This document shows positions 17,593 to 26,374 of a stretch of DNA of 64,000 bases, one piece after another (position 1 is the first letter of the stretch; each line of letters begins with the position of its first letter). Where the stretch lies: positions 1 through 64,000 of the forward strand of contig NZ_WHOS01000027.1 in assembly GCF_013340935.1 (NCBI RefSeq), given 5' to 3'. Made by a program: the position numbers and the translations under genes. The stretch is from Azospirillum melinis. GTDB lineage: Bacteria > Pseudomonadota > Alphaproteobacteria > Azospirillales > Azospirillaceae. The notes under the pieces are model-generated. The model ran no database searches and was not told the DNA's origin. It saw only the letters and a program-made list of their open reading frames with translations.

Positions 17593-18369
17593 ATGCTCTT
17601 CGGTTTCGGGCGCCTTGCATTCGTCCTGTGGCTCTGCGCGGTCGGCGGTCAGGTCTTCACCCTGTTCGCCTTCCACAACGCGGTGGCCGAGGCTCACACC
17701 AGCGAGATCGCCGCGCGGCTCTCGGCGCTGACGAACCGCGTCGCCGCGGCCGCGGCCGAACGCGCCACCATCGGAATTCCGCTGGCCCACCAGAGCGACC
17801 TCCAGCGCCGCATCGAACTGGCGACCGGCGTCGGCAGCGGCGTGGCGCTGCATGTCGTCGACGCGCGCGGCACGGTGCTTTTCAGCACCGCGCGGGAAAT
17901 GGTCGGCGCGACGGTTCCGGCTTCGTGGATCGGCATCGTCGCAGCCGCTCCGGCGGATCCGTGGAGCCACGAGGGGCGTGACGGCATGGTCATCGGCGTG
18001 CCGGTGCTCGACGCCCTGGGGGCGGTGGGCGGTGCCATTCTCGGCCATGCGGCGCAGGAGGATGCGCGGGTCGAGGTGCTGACGGCGCTGCGCGAGACGG
18101 CGACGGTCACCCTTGTGTTCCTGATGCTGGTCGCCGTGCTGGCGGCGCTGGGCACCCGTCTGCTGGTCGGGGAGACCCATCGTTCCGTTTTGAAGCTAAA
18201 GGCATTCTATGAGGCGCAGTGCCAGAGGCTGATGGGGGCGGAGCCCGCCAACGCCGAGACGCGCCCGGCGGGGCAGGCTCTCGGCGTGGTCCTGCATGGT
18301 CTGGAGCAGGCCGAGGAACAGGCGGCCCGCATCGACGATGCGCCACCCCGCGGCACGTCGGGAGCATAA
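17593..18369 (+). CDS. Membrane-anchored sensor-like protein (two TM, extracytoplasmic domain)
   Basis: From the ATG at 17593 (AGGAGG six bases upstream) the protein is 258 residues. It has a transmembrane helix at about 6-28, a periplasmic region of about 140 residues with a Cache-like pattern (IGIPLAHQSDLQRRIE, then ALHVVDARGTVLFS), and a second TM at about 180-200. A short cytoplasmic tail ends in a Gln/Glu helix with no kinase, cyclase or MCP output domain. It is the same length and layout as the protein at 37654. Three bases separate it from the next gene, another sensor, so the two probably work together. Function beyond sensing is not visible. Confidence 0.75.
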   Translation: MLFGFGRLAFVLWLCAVGGQVFTLFAFHNAVAEAHTSEIAARLSALTNRVAAAAAERATIGIPLAHQSDLQRRIELATGVGSGVALHVVDARGTVLFSTAREMVGATVPASWIGIVAAAPADPWSHEGRDGMVIGVPVLDALGAVGGAILGHAAQEDARVEVLTALRETATVTLVFLMLVAVLAALGTRLLVGETHRSVLKLKAFYEAQCQRLMGAEPANAETRPAGQALGVVLHGLEQAEEQAARIDDAPPRGTSGA

Positions 18370-18372
18370 TCA

Positions 18373-20301
18373 ATGCTGTTTGGATCCGAGCACCCCGTCC
18401 GCCGCTTCGTCCCCCTGCTGGTCGCGGTCGTCGTCATTCCGTGGATCGCCACCCTGGCGGCGGCGCTGGTCGGCGCGGCCAATCTGGCCGACCGCGGCAC
18501 GGCGACGCGCACCGACATCGTCGGACAGGCCCTGGTGCAGGACCTCGAAAAGGCGCTCGGCCTTGGGCTGCCGCTCAACCGTCTGGCCGGCATGGACGAT
18601 TATCTGGAGGAACTCTCCGACATCGTTCCTGAGATCGAGCTGGTGCTGATCGCCGACGCCGATGGGAAGACGCTTTTCCAGAAAGCGACCACCGGGCGGC
18701 CGGACCTGTCGGCGCGCCTGTCCCCGGCCGAGACCGACTGGTCGGCCTTCCACCTGTCGGTGCAGCGCTATCCCCTGCGAACCGGGGCGACGCAGTCCGG
18801 CGAGGTGATCCTTGGCCGGAAGGCGCTGGCGCAGCCGGCGAACACCCGGCGCATCCTCATCGATTTCGCGGTGGCGCTGACCATCGCGCTGACGGGTGGG
18901 TCGCTGCTTCTCCGCATGCTCGTGCACACGCAGCTGGTCGCTCCGCTCGGCTATGCCAGCGGGCTGGACGCGGTGGTGGCCCGGCGCGTCTATGACCGGA
19001 TCGCTCCGCCGGTGGATCAAAGCCTGATCGGCGGCCTGCTGGCGGAAATGAACCGGCTGGTGATCGGCGTCAACGACCGCTTCGCCCGCGCGCATGCCTA
19101 CCTGACCGAAGTGCGCGACCTCAGCTTCAATCCGGATGCGGCGACGGAGGTCGATCCCCTGATCGCCCGCATCGAGCGGCTGGGCCGCTTCTCGCCCGAC
19201 CGGCTCGCGGCGCTGCCGCCCGTCGCGGGCAACCCGCTGCCGCATGCCGTCGTCTTCTTCGCCGCGGTGGCGCTGTCCATCCTCGCCGGCGTCGCCGCCC
19301 AGCGTCTGCCGCTCGACACGGCCCTGGCCGCCACGGCGCTGGGCATCGCCCTGGCGGCCCCCTTCGCGCGCATCGTCGGGCGGTACGGGCTGGCGGTGAC
19401 GCTCGCCGCGCTGGCGGCCTGGGGGGTGACCACCCTGTCGGACCCCGGCCGCGACCTGCTGCTCGCCGCGGCAGTCCTGGGCGGCATCGGCGCCGGCCTG
19501 TCGGTCCAGACCGTCCGCCCGATCCTCGACACGCTCGGCGCGGATCTCGGGGTGTCGGCCACCGGGGGGCTGGTCGCCGGGGCGGGGATTTCCATCCTCT
19601 GCACCGCGAGCATCGGCACCGGACCGGTCATGGGCATCGGTGCCCTGTCGGCAGCCATCGGCCTGCTGGTCGCCCTGCGCGTGGAGCGCGTCGCGTCGGC
19701 GCGCCGGGCTCCCCTGATCCTACGCCAGATCTTCACCCTCGACCGCTGGTGGAGCGGCGGGCGGCCCGCGCCGAAGGGCTGGGCGCTGTGGCTGGTCACC
19801 GGCCTTGCCCTGACCTATTCCGCCATGCCGCAGGTGGCCGGCAACCCCGGTGTCCGCCAGGGCGCGGAGTTCATCTGGTTCCACGGCGGTGCCGCGTGGC
19901 TGGCGGCGATTGCGGTGGTGGCGCTCTCGCCCCGGCCGGCGACCGCCGTGCTGCTGTCCTTGTCCGCCACCGCCCTGGCGGCCGGCGCGTTGGCGTTGGG
20001 GGCCGCCGCGGCCGGGCCGGGCACGGCGCTGACCGTCGCCGCGGCTCTCGGTGCCGGGCATGCCGCGCTGGCGGCGGGCGGCGAGAATGGCGGTCTGGTC
20101 GCCCTGCGTGGAGCGATGGCGCTTCTGGCCGGAATGGGGCTGCCGCTGCTGCTTGGCGGCAATGCCGGCGTCGCCGCGGCCTCGGCCGGACTGGTGGTGA
20201 CGGTCGCCCTGCTGCCGCCCATCGCGCTAGCGCTGCGGCGCGTCCTGCTGGACCGCCGGACTGTGCCGGCCGCCGCGGCGGAGGGGAGTGCGGCGGCATG
20301 A
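18373..20301 (+). CDS. Sensor domain fused to a 12-TM transporter-like membrane domain
   Basis: The 642-residue protein has TM1 (about 12-34) and a periplasmic Cache-like domain with GLGLPLNRLAGMDDYLEEL and VLIADADGKTLFQ. TM2 (about 162-182) and a cytoplasmic linker of roughly 110 residues follow. From residue about 290 to 630 there are about twelve hydrophobic segments. That count and the short loops resemble a major-facilitator fold, and the architecture parallels the sensor-HAMP-MFS protein at 38430. No MFS signature motif is clear here, so the transporter part may be degenerate or signalling-only. It lies inside the T6SS plus-strand operon and overlaps the next gene by ATGA. Confidence 0.7.
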   Translation: MLFGSEHPVRRFVPLLVAVVVIPWIATLAAALVGAANLADRGTATRTDIVGQALVQDLEKALGLGLPLNRLAGMDDYLEELSDIVPEIELVLIADADGKTLFQKATTGRPDLSARLSPAETDWSAFHLSVQRYPLRTGATQSGEVILGRKALAQPANTRRILIDFAVALTIALTGGSLLLRMLVHTQLVAPLGYASGLDAVVARRVYDRIAPPVDQSLIGGLLAEMNRLVIGVNDRFARAHAYLTEVRDLSFNPDAATEVDPLIARIERLGRFSPDRLAALPPVAGNPLPHAVVFFAAVALSILAGVAAQRLPLDTALAATALGIALAAPFARIVGRYGLAVTLAALAAWGVTTLSDPGRDLLLAAAVLGGIGAGLSVQTVRPILDTLGADLGVSATGGLVAGAGISILCTASIGTGPVMGIGALSAAIGLLVALRVERVASARRAPLILRQIFTLDRWWSGGRPAPKGWALWLVTGLALTYSAMPQVAGNPGVRQGAEFIWFHGGAAWLAAIAVVALSPRPATAVLLSLSATALAAGALALGAAAAGPGTALTVAAALGAGHAALAAGGENGGLVALRGAMALLAGMGLPLLLGGNAGVAAASAGLVVTVALLPPIALALRRVLLDRRTVPAAAAEGSAAA

Positions 20302-22340
20302 GGATGGGCATTATGGGAGCCGGTTTGGGCGGGCGGATGTTCGTCTTCGCCGCCGGCGCGGTGCTGGCGGTGCTCGCCACGGCGGTCCTGTTCGCCGTGC
20401 TGTGGGGCGACCGCACCGCGGAGCGCCGTGTGGCGGAGGAGACCCGCGTTGCCCAGCGGCTCTGGGAAAGCCTGATGGAGGAGGAGGCCGTCGTCATGCA
20501 GCGGGCGGCGGCCGACCCGCTGCTGGTCGCGGCGATGGACCGCAACAACGGCCAGGCCGCGGCGGCCCGGCTGCCGCTGCTCGGCTTCTCCTCGGCGGCG
20601 CTGGTCAACAGCGTCGGGCAGCCGCTGATTTCGGTTCCGGCGCCGACCGACATGCGTCTTATCGACGAACGGCGGGTCGCCCAGGTGCTGGCGCAGAACG
20701 ATGCCTACACCGGCCTCGTCGTCGTCGGTGGCGCCGTGCAGCACATGGTGGCAGCACCCTTCGGCGAGACGCGGCCGGCCGACCGTGTCGTCCTTGCGCT
20801 GCGCACCGTGCAGCCGAGCCTTACGGTGCTTGCCCGCGTCCTTGGCGGCTCGGCCTATCTGGTCGACGGCAACGGCGTGCTTTACGACCGTGCCGGCGCC
20901 CTGCCATGGGAGGACATCCAGCCGTCCCTGGGTGGAGGAGGCGGGGACCATGCCAAGGTCCACCGATCCGGCCGCAGCTTCGAGGTCCGCACCCTTCGCC
21001 TCGCCGATCCTGCCGGCGGCAATACGCTGGCGCTGGTCGTGGCGCGCGAATCCACGCTGGAGGACATGGCGACCAGCCTGTTCGACACCAGCGCCATCCT
21101 GGTGCTGATGACCGTGCTGGCGGCCAGCCTGTTCGGGCTTGAGTGGTTTTTCCGCCGCTCCCTGGCGCCGATCCACGCGTCGCTTTCCGCACTGTCGGCG
21201 CTGGCCGACGGCAACACCAACGTGGCGGTGCTCGGGGCCGAGCGCAGCGACGAGGCGGGCCGGCTCGCCCGGACCGTGGAGGTGTTCCGCAACCGCAGCC
21301 GCGCCCTCCAGGATGCCGAGGCGCGGCGTGGCCGCCATTGGCTGCGTCAACAGTCCTTCATCCGCAAGCAGATGCTGCGCATGGCCGAAACCCTGCCCGA
21401 CCAGGGGCGGGTGGAGCTGCTGGGGGATCTGGACCGTATCGAGTCCGTCACCGGCCGCGGCGACGGGGCGGGCGGTGACGGGGCTGGCGGTCTGGCGGTC
21501 GCCTTCGAGGTGATGGCCGAGCGCGTGCGCAGCCAGCACGCCGCCCTGGACGGCATGGTCGTGCAGCTTCGCGCCTCGCTCGACACCAAGACCGAACTGG
21601 TGGAACTGCAAAAGCAGTTCGAGATCGCCCGCCGCATGCAGGAGGCGATCCTGCCGGCCGGCCTGCCGGCCCGCCCCGATCTGGCGGCGGCCGGCCTTCT
21701 GCTGCCGGCGGCGGAGTTCGACGGAAGCTTCTACGACTTCTTCCTGGCCGACGACGACACGCTGGTGGTGCTGCTGGGTCAGGTGTCTGGCGGCGGTCTG
21801 GCCGGCGGCTTCATGACGGTGACCGCCCGCACCGCCGTGCGCGCGCTGGCCTCCGCCGGGCTCGGTCCGGGGGCCTGCCTGACCGGCGCAAACCGCCTGC
21901 TTGCCGCCGACAATGCGGCGGGGCTGCGGATCGGGCTGGCGATGGGCGTGGTGACCCTGCGCAATCGCCGCTTCGTCTTCGCCGGTGCCGGCGTGCCGGC
22001 CCCGTTCCTCGCCCGTCGCCTGGGCGACGTCGTCGATCTTCCGGTGGCGGAGAACCCGCCGCTTGGGCTGGATGCCGGGCTGACGGTCGCCGAGACCGCA
22101 TTCGACCTGCCGGTGCCGAGCACGCTGGTTCTGTGTGGCTCGGGACTGCTCGACGGCACCAACCGCTTCGACGTGCCGTTCGGCCGCACCCATATGGGAG
22201 AGGTGCTGAGCGGTCTCGACGATCTTTCGGCCGACAGCACGGTCGCCGCCGTGCAGGCGGCACTGTTCGAACATGCAGGCGGCCGCACCGTTCCGATGGC
22301 GCGCGACCGCACCTGCCTCGCCGTGCGGGTGCGGGCATGA
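20298..22340 (+). CDS. Membrane sensor with HAMP and SpoIIE/PP2C-like (probably inactive) phosphatase domain
   Basis: The 680-residue protein has TM1 (about 10-33) and a periplasmic sensor domain to about 265. TM2 (about 265-285) precedes a HAMP-like segment (LAPIHASLSALSALADGNTNVAVLG), a coiled coil ending QKQFEIARRMQEAILP, and a C-terminal RsbU/SpoIIE fold. The helix-ILP junction is diagnostic. The metal-binding positions of the family are altered: the GGDfYD motif reads DGSFYD, DVSGkG reads QVSGGG, and TDGvtE reads GSGLLD. It is therefore likely a pseudophosphatase acting by binding rather than catalysis. Start and stop overlap neighbours by ATGA. No cognate kinase or anti-sigma gene lies nearby in the window. 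Confidence 0.85.
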   Translation: MRMGIMGAGLGGRMFVFAAGAVLAVLATAVLFAVLWGDRTAERRVAEETRVAQRLWESLMEEEAVVMQRAAADPLLVAAMDRNNGQAAAARLPLLGFSSAALVNSVGQPLISVPAPTDMRLIDERRVAQVLAQNDAYTGLVVVGGAVQHMVAAPFGETRPADRVVLALRTVQPSLTVLARVLGGSAYLVDGNGVLYDRAGALPWEDIQPSLGGGGGDHAKVHRSGRSFEVRTLRLADPAGGNTLALVVARESTLEDMATSLFDTSAILVLMTVLAASLFGLEWFFRRSLAPIHASLSALSALADGNTNVAVLGAERSDEAGRLARTVEVFRNRSRALQDAEARRGRHWLRQQSFIRKQMLRMAETLPDQGRVELLGDLDRIESVTGRGDGAGGDGAGGLAVAFEVMAERVRSQHAALDGMVVQLRASLDTKTELVELQKQFEIARRMQEAILPAGLPARPDLAAAGLLLPAAEFDGSFYDFFLADDDTLVVLLGQVSGGGLAGGFMTVTARTAVRALASAGLGPGACLTGANRLLAADNAAGLRIGLAMGVVTLRNRRFVFAGAGVPAPFLARRLGDVVDLPVAENPPLGLDAGLTVAETAFDLPVPSTLVLCGSGLLDGTNRFDVPFGRTHMGEVLSGLDDLSADSTVAAVQAALFEHAGGRTVPMARDRTCLAVRVRA

Positions 22341-22936
22341 CGGCCGGCAGGCTTGTCCGCGCCGCGGCGGCGTTCGCTTTTCTCGCGCTGCTCGCGTTCC
22401 CCGGGGCCGCGCGGGCGCAGCATCCGTGCGAAAGCTACTTCGCGGCGAACGAGGCGGCCTATGGCATTCCCACCGGCATCCTGCACGCCATCGGCATGAC
22501 CGAGTCCGGCCGCGGCGGCGCGACCTGGCCCTGGGCGCTCAACCTGGGCGGCGCTCCGGCCTTTCCGGCGAGCCGCGGCGAGGCGCTGGCGCTGATGGGC
22601 GACGGGGCGGGGTCGCTGCGCCTCGACATGGCGGTCGGCTGCATGCAGGTGCACACACGCTGGCACGCACGCGCCTTCCGCTTCGGCGAGGATATTCTGG
22701 ACCCGGCGACCAACGTTGCCTATGCGGCGGCCTTCCTGCGCCTGCTCTATGACCGCCATGGCTCCTGGACCGAGGCGGTGCGCCGTTACCATGCCGGCGC
22801 CGGCAACACCCAGGCGCAGGACGTCTACCTGTGCCGGGTTCTGGGCTGGCGGGTCCGTCTCGGCTACCAGCGCGAGACCTCGGCGATGGACGGTCTGTGC
22901 GCCGCTGCCCGGACCGTTTCGGCGGAGGGGCGATGA
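22337..22936 (+). CDS. Secreted lytic transglycosylase (SLT family)
   Basis: The 199-residue protein starts with a signal peptide (hydrophobic 9-22, AARA-Q cleavage at about 27/28). The catalytic domain has the SLT pattern AYGIPTGILHAIGMTESG, with Glu56 as the expected catalytic acid, then AVGCMQVHTRWH and VAYAAAFLRLLYDRHGSWTEAVRRYHAG. It cleaves glycan strands in peptidoglycan. In a T6SS operon this would open the wall for the TssJLM complex, a role established for dedicated transglycosylases in other systems and inferred here from position. ATGA overlaps link it to genes on both sides. Confidence 0.92.
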   Translation: MTAGRLVRAAAAFAFLALLAFPGAARAQHPCESYFAANEAAYGIPTGILHAIGMTESGRGGATWPWALNLGGAPAFPASRGEALALMGDGAGSLRLDMAVGCMQVHTRWHARAFRFGEDILDPATNVAYAAAFLRLLYDRHGSWTEAVRRYHAGAGNTQAQDVYLCRVLGWRVRLGYQRETSAMDGLCAAARTVSAEGR

Positions 22937-23490
22937 AGAAGCTCCTCCTCGCCGTGCTGGTCCTGCTGCTGTTGGTGGTTGCGTTCGGCGGCGGTTACTA
23001 TCTGGCCGGCGGCGGGCTTCCGGGCGTCACCGCCCAAGCCGCCAAGGATGCTCCGGCGCCCGCAGGAGGTGCCGCAGTGGGCGCCAATAGCAACGCTCCT
23101 GCCAACGCCCCGGCCGAAGCGAAGAGCGCGGAGGGGAAAGACGCCAAGGATGCGAAGGGCGCACCGGGGGAAACCCCGCCGCCCGACATCCCGGTGAGGC
23201 CCGCGGCGGCGGCAGCCAAGGGCGGCACGGTCTACGCCGTCGAACTGGGCGCCTTCCGGTCGCCCGACAATGCGAAGGCCTTTGCCGGCGTGATGCAGGA
23301 GCGTGGCCTTCCCGTGTCCATCGTCGAGACGGTCGATGCTGGCGGACGGCCCTGGCTGCGCGTGCGCGCCGGCAGCTTCGCCGACCTGTGGCAGGCCGAG
23401 GCCCGCCGGCCGGAGTATGAGCGGGTGGCGGGGATCGGTGGCGTGGTGGTCGGCGAGACATCCCCTGCCGCCCCTGTCGCCCCTCCCTGA
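22933..23490 (+). CDS. Membrane-anchored SPOR-domain protein
   Basis: The 185-residue protein starts MKKLLLAVLVLLLLVVAFGGGYYLAGG, an N-terminal anchor. A low-complexity Ala/Pro/Lys linker of about 70 residues leads to a C-terminal SPOR domain (YAVELGAFRSPDNAKAFAGVMQERGLPVSIV, WLRVRAGSFADLWQAEA). SPOR domains bind denuded peptidoglycan glycans. Directly downstream of a lytic transglycosylase with an ATGA overlap, it may bind the sites that enzyme creates. The ATG at 22933 is chosen for that overlap and for the anchor sequence. Confidence 0.88.
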   Translation: MKKLLLAVLVLLLLVVAFGGGYYLAGGGLPGVTAQAAKDAPAPAGGAAVGANSNAPANAPAEAKSAEGKDAKDAKGAPGETPPPDIPVRPAAAAAKGGTVYAVELGAFRSPDNAKAFAGVMQERGLPVSIVETVDAGGRPWLRVRAGSFADLWQAEARRPEYERVAGIGGVVVGETSPAAPVAPP

Positions 23491-23740
23491 ACGGCGGTCG
23501 TCCGCGACCAGCCTCGGAAGTTGAATGCTCCACATTGGATGTATGCCTCAACCCCGCGGAAACGCATGGGATGCGGACTTTCGCCCATGCCGGAAATAGG
23601 CCTTCGGGACAGCGTCCGGTCCGCCCCTGCGGACTACGCCAGAACGAACCAGACAGAGGGCGTGATTCCGGCGGCTTGATGCTTCAATTGCCACGATCCG
23701 GGCCGACGGGCTCTCGGAACAGGATTTCGCTCGGGATGCG

Positions 23741-24550
23741 ATGGCGATGACGACGATTACGCTGGGGCGGGGACAGGTGGCCGGGCTGGCCATCGGCGTT
23801 GTCGTGCTCATGGTTGTCGCCGTGCTGCTGGGCGTCGGGATCGCCGTGGCGACGATGGGGCCGGTGCCGGCCACGCAGGTCGCCGCCGGCCCCGGTGCCG
23901 CGCCGGGTGCCGCCCCTGCCACCGCCCCGGCTGGCGAAGGCCGGCTTGCCGGCGTCGCCGACACTGTCGGCATGAGCGCCATCTCGCGCCGGTTCGAGAC
24001 CGAACAGGCGGTCAAGGCCAGCGCCGACCGTGCCGCTGACACCGTCTCGGGTGTGGCGGAGTCAGTGCTGGACCCGGTCGCCCACGGCACGCTCGCCGCC
24101 GCCGGCCGCTTCCTTCCGTCCTGGATGGCCGCTCCGATGGCCAAGTCGGTGAACCGCGCCTCCTTCCAGGCGCGCAGCAAGCTGTCCTACGGCGTCGAGA
24201 ACAGCGTCGAGGAACGTCTCTTCAACGGGCTCGATCAGGTGTCCGGGCAAGGGCAAGGGGGGCAAGGGGCGAAGGCGGGCGACCCGGCCCCCGTCCGCAG
24301 CTTCGCGGTCGAGCTGGGGCGCTTCGCCAACCAGGCCAATGCCGAGAGCTTCGCCGACGCCGCCGGCCAGCGGGGCGTTGCCGCCGCCGTCTCCTACGCG
24401 CCCGACGGCGGGGCCACGACGCCCTACGCCGTGCGCAGCGGCCGTTTCGCCACCACCGACGAGGCGACCGCCGCCGCGGACGCCATCAAGCGGTCCAGCG
24501 GCGTCGCCGGAACCGTCGTCACCCTAGCCGAGCCGGGAGGACGGTCCTGA
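23741..24550 (+). CDS. Second SPOR-domain membrane protein
   Basis: The 269-residue protein has one TM (about 12-38), a Pro/Ala stretch and a helical amphipathic middle region (60-185) rich in Ala/Ser/Val. The C-terminal SPOR domain begins RSFAVELGRFANQANAESFADAAGQRG and ends YAVRSGRFATTDEATAAADAIKR. Two ATGs (23741 and 23747) are close together; neither has a strong ribosome-binding site. It follows a 250-base gap that carries only a small gtccgc/gcggac hairpin (23619-23634). Its stop overlaps the next start (TGATG). Likely a peptidoglycan-binding accessory of the membrane complex. Confidence 0.82.
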   Translation: MAMTTITLGRGQVAGLAIGVVVLMVVAVLLGVGIAVATMGPVPATQVAAGPGAAPGAAPATAPAGEGRLAGVADTVGMSAISRRFETEQAVKASADRAADTVSGVAESVLDPVAHGTLAAAGRFLPSWMAAPMAKSVNRASFQARSKLSYGVENSVEERLFNGLDQVSGQGQGGQGAKAGDPAPVRSFAVELGRFANQANAESFADAAGQRGVAAAVSYAPDGGATTPYAVRSGRFATTDEATAAADAIKRSSGVAGTVVTLAEPGGRS

Positions 24551-24987
24551 TGTCCCTTCGACGTTCCCATGCTGCCCTTGCCATTCTTTTGCTTCTCGGC
24601 GCCTGTGCCGACAAGCCGGCGGCCTGGCTGAACACCGTGTCGTTCACTGTCGCACCCGCCGCCAACGACAGCACGCCGGTCGCCATCGACGTGGTGTCGA
24701 TCCGCGACAAGGCCCTGGTCGATCAGCTAACGGCGCTCACCGCCGCCGACTGGTTCGCCAAGCGCGAGCAGTACCGGCGCGACCACCCCTCGACCCTGGA
24801 CATCGCGAGCTGGGAACTGGTGCCCGGCCAGAAGCTCGACGCGCAGCTTCCGTCGGACCGGGAAGCGGCCTGGGCGATCCTCGTCTACGCCAACTACGCC
24901 ACCCCTGGACCGCACCGCCTGCGCGTGCCCGACACGCGCACGCTTTCCCTCGCCGTCGGCGACAAGGATGTCGAACTTGCTCCCTGA
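24550..24987 (+). CDS. tssJ: Outer-membrane lipoprotein, TssJ-like
   Basis: The 145-residue protein has a lipoprotein signal (AILLLLGAC, with Cys19 as the lipidated residue). The mature part reads like the short beta-sandwich proteins that take the TssJ position in alphaproteobacterial T6SS: PVAIDVVSIRDKALVDQLTALTAADWFAKREQYRRD, then SWELVPGQ. TssJ anchors TssM to the outer membrane. The assignment rests on lipobox, size and placement directly before tssK-L-M; sequence similarity to classical TssJ is weak. The ATG shares one base with the preceding stop. Confidence 0.75.
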   Translation: MSLRRSHAALAILLLLGACADKPAAWLNTVSFTVAPAANDSTPVAIDVVSIRDKALVDQLTALTAADWFAKREQYRRDHPSTLDIASWELVPGQKLDAQLPSDREAAWAILVYANYATPGPHRLRVPDTRTLSLAVGDKDVELAP

Positions 24988-25014
24988 CGTATCCGCCATT
25001 CACCGGAGGCCGGC

Positions 25015-26358
25015 ATGACCGAGGCACGCGACATTCCCGAGGCCATCGCCTGGCACGACGGCATGCTGCTGGCCCCGCAGCATTTCCAGCAGCAGGCCCT
25101 GCGCAACGAGCGGCTGCTGACCTACCACGCCGGCCATGCCCGCCCCTTCCACTGGGGCGTCGTGCATTTCCAGGTGGACCGCGTCAATCTGGTGTCCGGT
25201 CTGGTGCGCATCCGCGAGCTGGAGGCGATCATGCCCGACGGGCTGATCGTCCATCACGGCGGCGACAGCACCGAGCCGTTGGAGGTGGACATCTCCGCCT
25301 ATGCCGACCCGGTCGGCCAGACGCAGATCACCATCCATCTGGTCGTCCCGCAGGCTCTGGCGGACCGGGCGCCCGGTCCCGGCGAGGTCTCCCGCTTCCT
25401 CTCGGTGGAGGGGCGTCCGGTTCCCGACCTCAACGGCGGCGAGGAGGTGGCCATCGCCCGCCTGCGTCCGCGCCTGGGACTGTTCGCCACCACCGGGCCC
25501 AACCAGAAGCCGCCGCAGAAATTCGTGTCGATGCCGGTGGCCCAGGCAACCTTCCGCAACGACGCCTTCGTGCTGACCGACTTTGTGCCGCCGACGCTGT
25601 CGGTGACCGCCAACTCGGCGCTCGGCCGCCTGGGCGGCGAGATCGTGCGGCGCGTGCGCGAGAAGGCGCTGTTCCTGGCCGAACGCTCCGGCGTCGGCAC
25701 CGGCAACGCCGCCACCGAGCTGGCCGACGCCGCCCGCACGGAAATCCGCAGCCTCGTCACCGGACTGCCGCCGCTGGAGGCGCAACTCGCCGTCGGCGTC
25801 TGCCATCCCTTCGATGTCTATCTCTCGCTGTGCACGCTGGCCGGCCATCTCTCCGCCTTCGCCAACGGCGCGGTGCCGGCCAAGCTGTCGCGCTACGATC
25901 ACGACGATCCGATGTCGGCCTACGGCGAGGTGCGCGACTTCATCCTGCGGATGATCGACCGCGTCAAGGAGGGCGTCGCCCGCATCCCCTTCACCTTCGA
26001 GGCCGGGATGTTCGGTCTGGTGATGGAGGAGGCCTGGCTGAAGGGCCGTCTGGTCATCGGCGTGCGCGGCCCGGCCGCCGCGACCGTGGGCGAGGTCGCG
26101 GCCTGGATGGAGAACTGCATCGTCGCCTCCCATTCCAAGCTGGAGACGCTCTCCGGTTTGCGGGTGAAGGGTGCCGACCGCATCGCGCTCGACGACAGCG
26201 GCGAATCCGGCGTCGCCGCACCGCGCGGCGTCGTGCCGTTCGAGGTGGTGGTGGACCCCCGCTACATCGTTCCCGGCGAGCGGCTGGAAATCTGGAACCC
26301 CGACAGCATCGGCAGCCGCTTCCGGCCCGCCGAGATCACGCTGTTCGTCACGGCCTGA
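25015..26358 (+). CDS. tssK: T6SS baseplate-membrane connector TssK
   Basis: The 447-residue TssK/ImpJ/VasE protein has family-normal length. It opens AIAWHDGMLLAPQHFQQQALRNERLL, the standard N-terminal motif, and ends with a receptor-binding-like module (VVDPRYIVPGERLEIWNPDSIGSRF). TssK trimers dock the baseplate to TssL and TssM. The start at 25015 follows cggaggccggc 27 bases after tssJ. It is followed by tssL 16 bases later. Confidence 0.97.
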   Translation: MTEARDIPEAIAWHDGMLLAPQHFQQQALRNERLLTYHAGHARPFHWGVVHFQVDRVNLVSGLVRIRELEAIMPDGLIVHHGGDSTEPLEVDISAYADPVGQTQITIHLVVPQALADRAPGPGEVSRFLSVEGRPVPDLNGGEEVAIARLRPRLGLFATTGPNQKPPQKFVSMPVAQATFRNDAFVLTDFVPPTLSVTANSALGRLGGEIVRRVREKALFLAERSGVGTGNAATELADAARTEIRSLVTGLPPLEAQLAVGVCHPFDVYLSLCTLAGHLSAFANGAVPAKLSRYDHDDPMSAYGEVRDFILRMIDRVKEGVARIPFTFEAGMFGLVMEEAWLKGRLVIGVRGPAAATVGEVAAWMENCIVASHSKLETLSGLRVKGADRIALDDSGESGVAAPRGVVPFEVVVDPRYIVPGERLEIWNPDSIGSRFRPAEITLFVTA

Positions 26359-26374
26359 GCTGAGGATTGGCACG

